Shown here in pieces: positions 44,195 to 44,207 of a stretch of DNA of 44,207 nucleotides (positions are counted from its first letter, which is position 1; every line of letters starts with the position of its first letter). A model generated the notes under the pieces. That model worked only from the letters and a program-made list of their open reading frames with translations. It had not been told where the DNA came from and searched no databases. This DNA is from Bacteroidales bacterium UBA1769 (GTDB lineage Bacteria > Bacteroidota > Bacteroidia > Bacteroidales > UBA932), in contig DCGV01000008.1 of assembly GCA_002314725.1 (NCBI GenBank), forward strand, positions 1 to 44,207, written 5' to 3'. A program made the translations under genes and the position numbers.

Positions 44195-44207
44195 AAAATT
44201 ATATTTT

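Overview
The window looks like chromosomal DNA from a member of the order Bacteroidales (phylum Bacteroidota). It is AT-rich, and several genes are preceded by a box fitting TAnnTTTG, the -7 element used by the primary sigma factor of this phylum; one has a full TTTG-N19-TAnnTTTG promoter. The gene content also fits: DUF1343, DUF2400/TIGR02757, Bacteroidota-type AddAB, many lipoproteins and a TamB-like giant protein. I cannot name the genus. I see no rRNA, tRNA, CRISPR array, integrase or insertion sequence.

Layout. 1-5250: a secreted carboxylesterase lipoprotein faces a minus-strand operon of TIGR02757 protein, phosphoglucosamine mutase and a DUF1343/NamZ-like protein. 5250-9830: a mixed region with a zeta-toxin-like kinase and an overlapping 51-residue gene, a SlyD-type FKBP, a free-methionine-sulfoxide reductase coupled to a 57-residue winged-helix protein, a PagL-like lipid A deacylase, a DUF5131 protein, and a 170-base patch of repeated GACGTC hairpins. 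9830-15050 (minus): lysC-lysA, an FAD-dependent oxidoreductase and tsaD. 15150-22703 (plus): tamB, an RsmI-like methyltransferase, folB, mtaB and a metallo-beta-lactamase protein, tightly packed. TsaD makes t6A in tRNA and MtaB thiomethylates it. 22742-29630 (plus): a five-gene export machine made of an NHLM-type membrane fusion protein, two NHLM-type ABC proteins, a lipoprotein adaptor and a TolC-like outer-membrane factor. 29634-39260 (minus): lipoprotein, YccF-domain protein, gpsA, pgi, addB and addA. 39285-44194 (minus): a TlpA-like thioredoxin lipoprotein, then an amino-acid ABC transporter with two paralogous binding-protein/permease fusions around one ATPase.

Two systems deserve most attention. 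First, both binding-protein/permease fusions seem to carry a circularly permuted solute-binding domain, with lobe 2 before lobe 1. Their shared ATPase has a C-terminal RsbW/GHKL-like extension. Second, the NHLM-like exporter lacks the C39 leader peptidase domain expected on its first ABC protein, and no precursor peptide gene is visible nearby.

A third theme is a family of heptanucleotide repeat arrays (AGAGTCT/AGAGTCC running into AACTCTC/GGACTCT). They begin at, or run into, stop codons at several places in the window, can fold into long hairpins, and in two cases encode the C-terminus of the upstream protein. All family assignments rest on motifs read by eye; no database search was possible.
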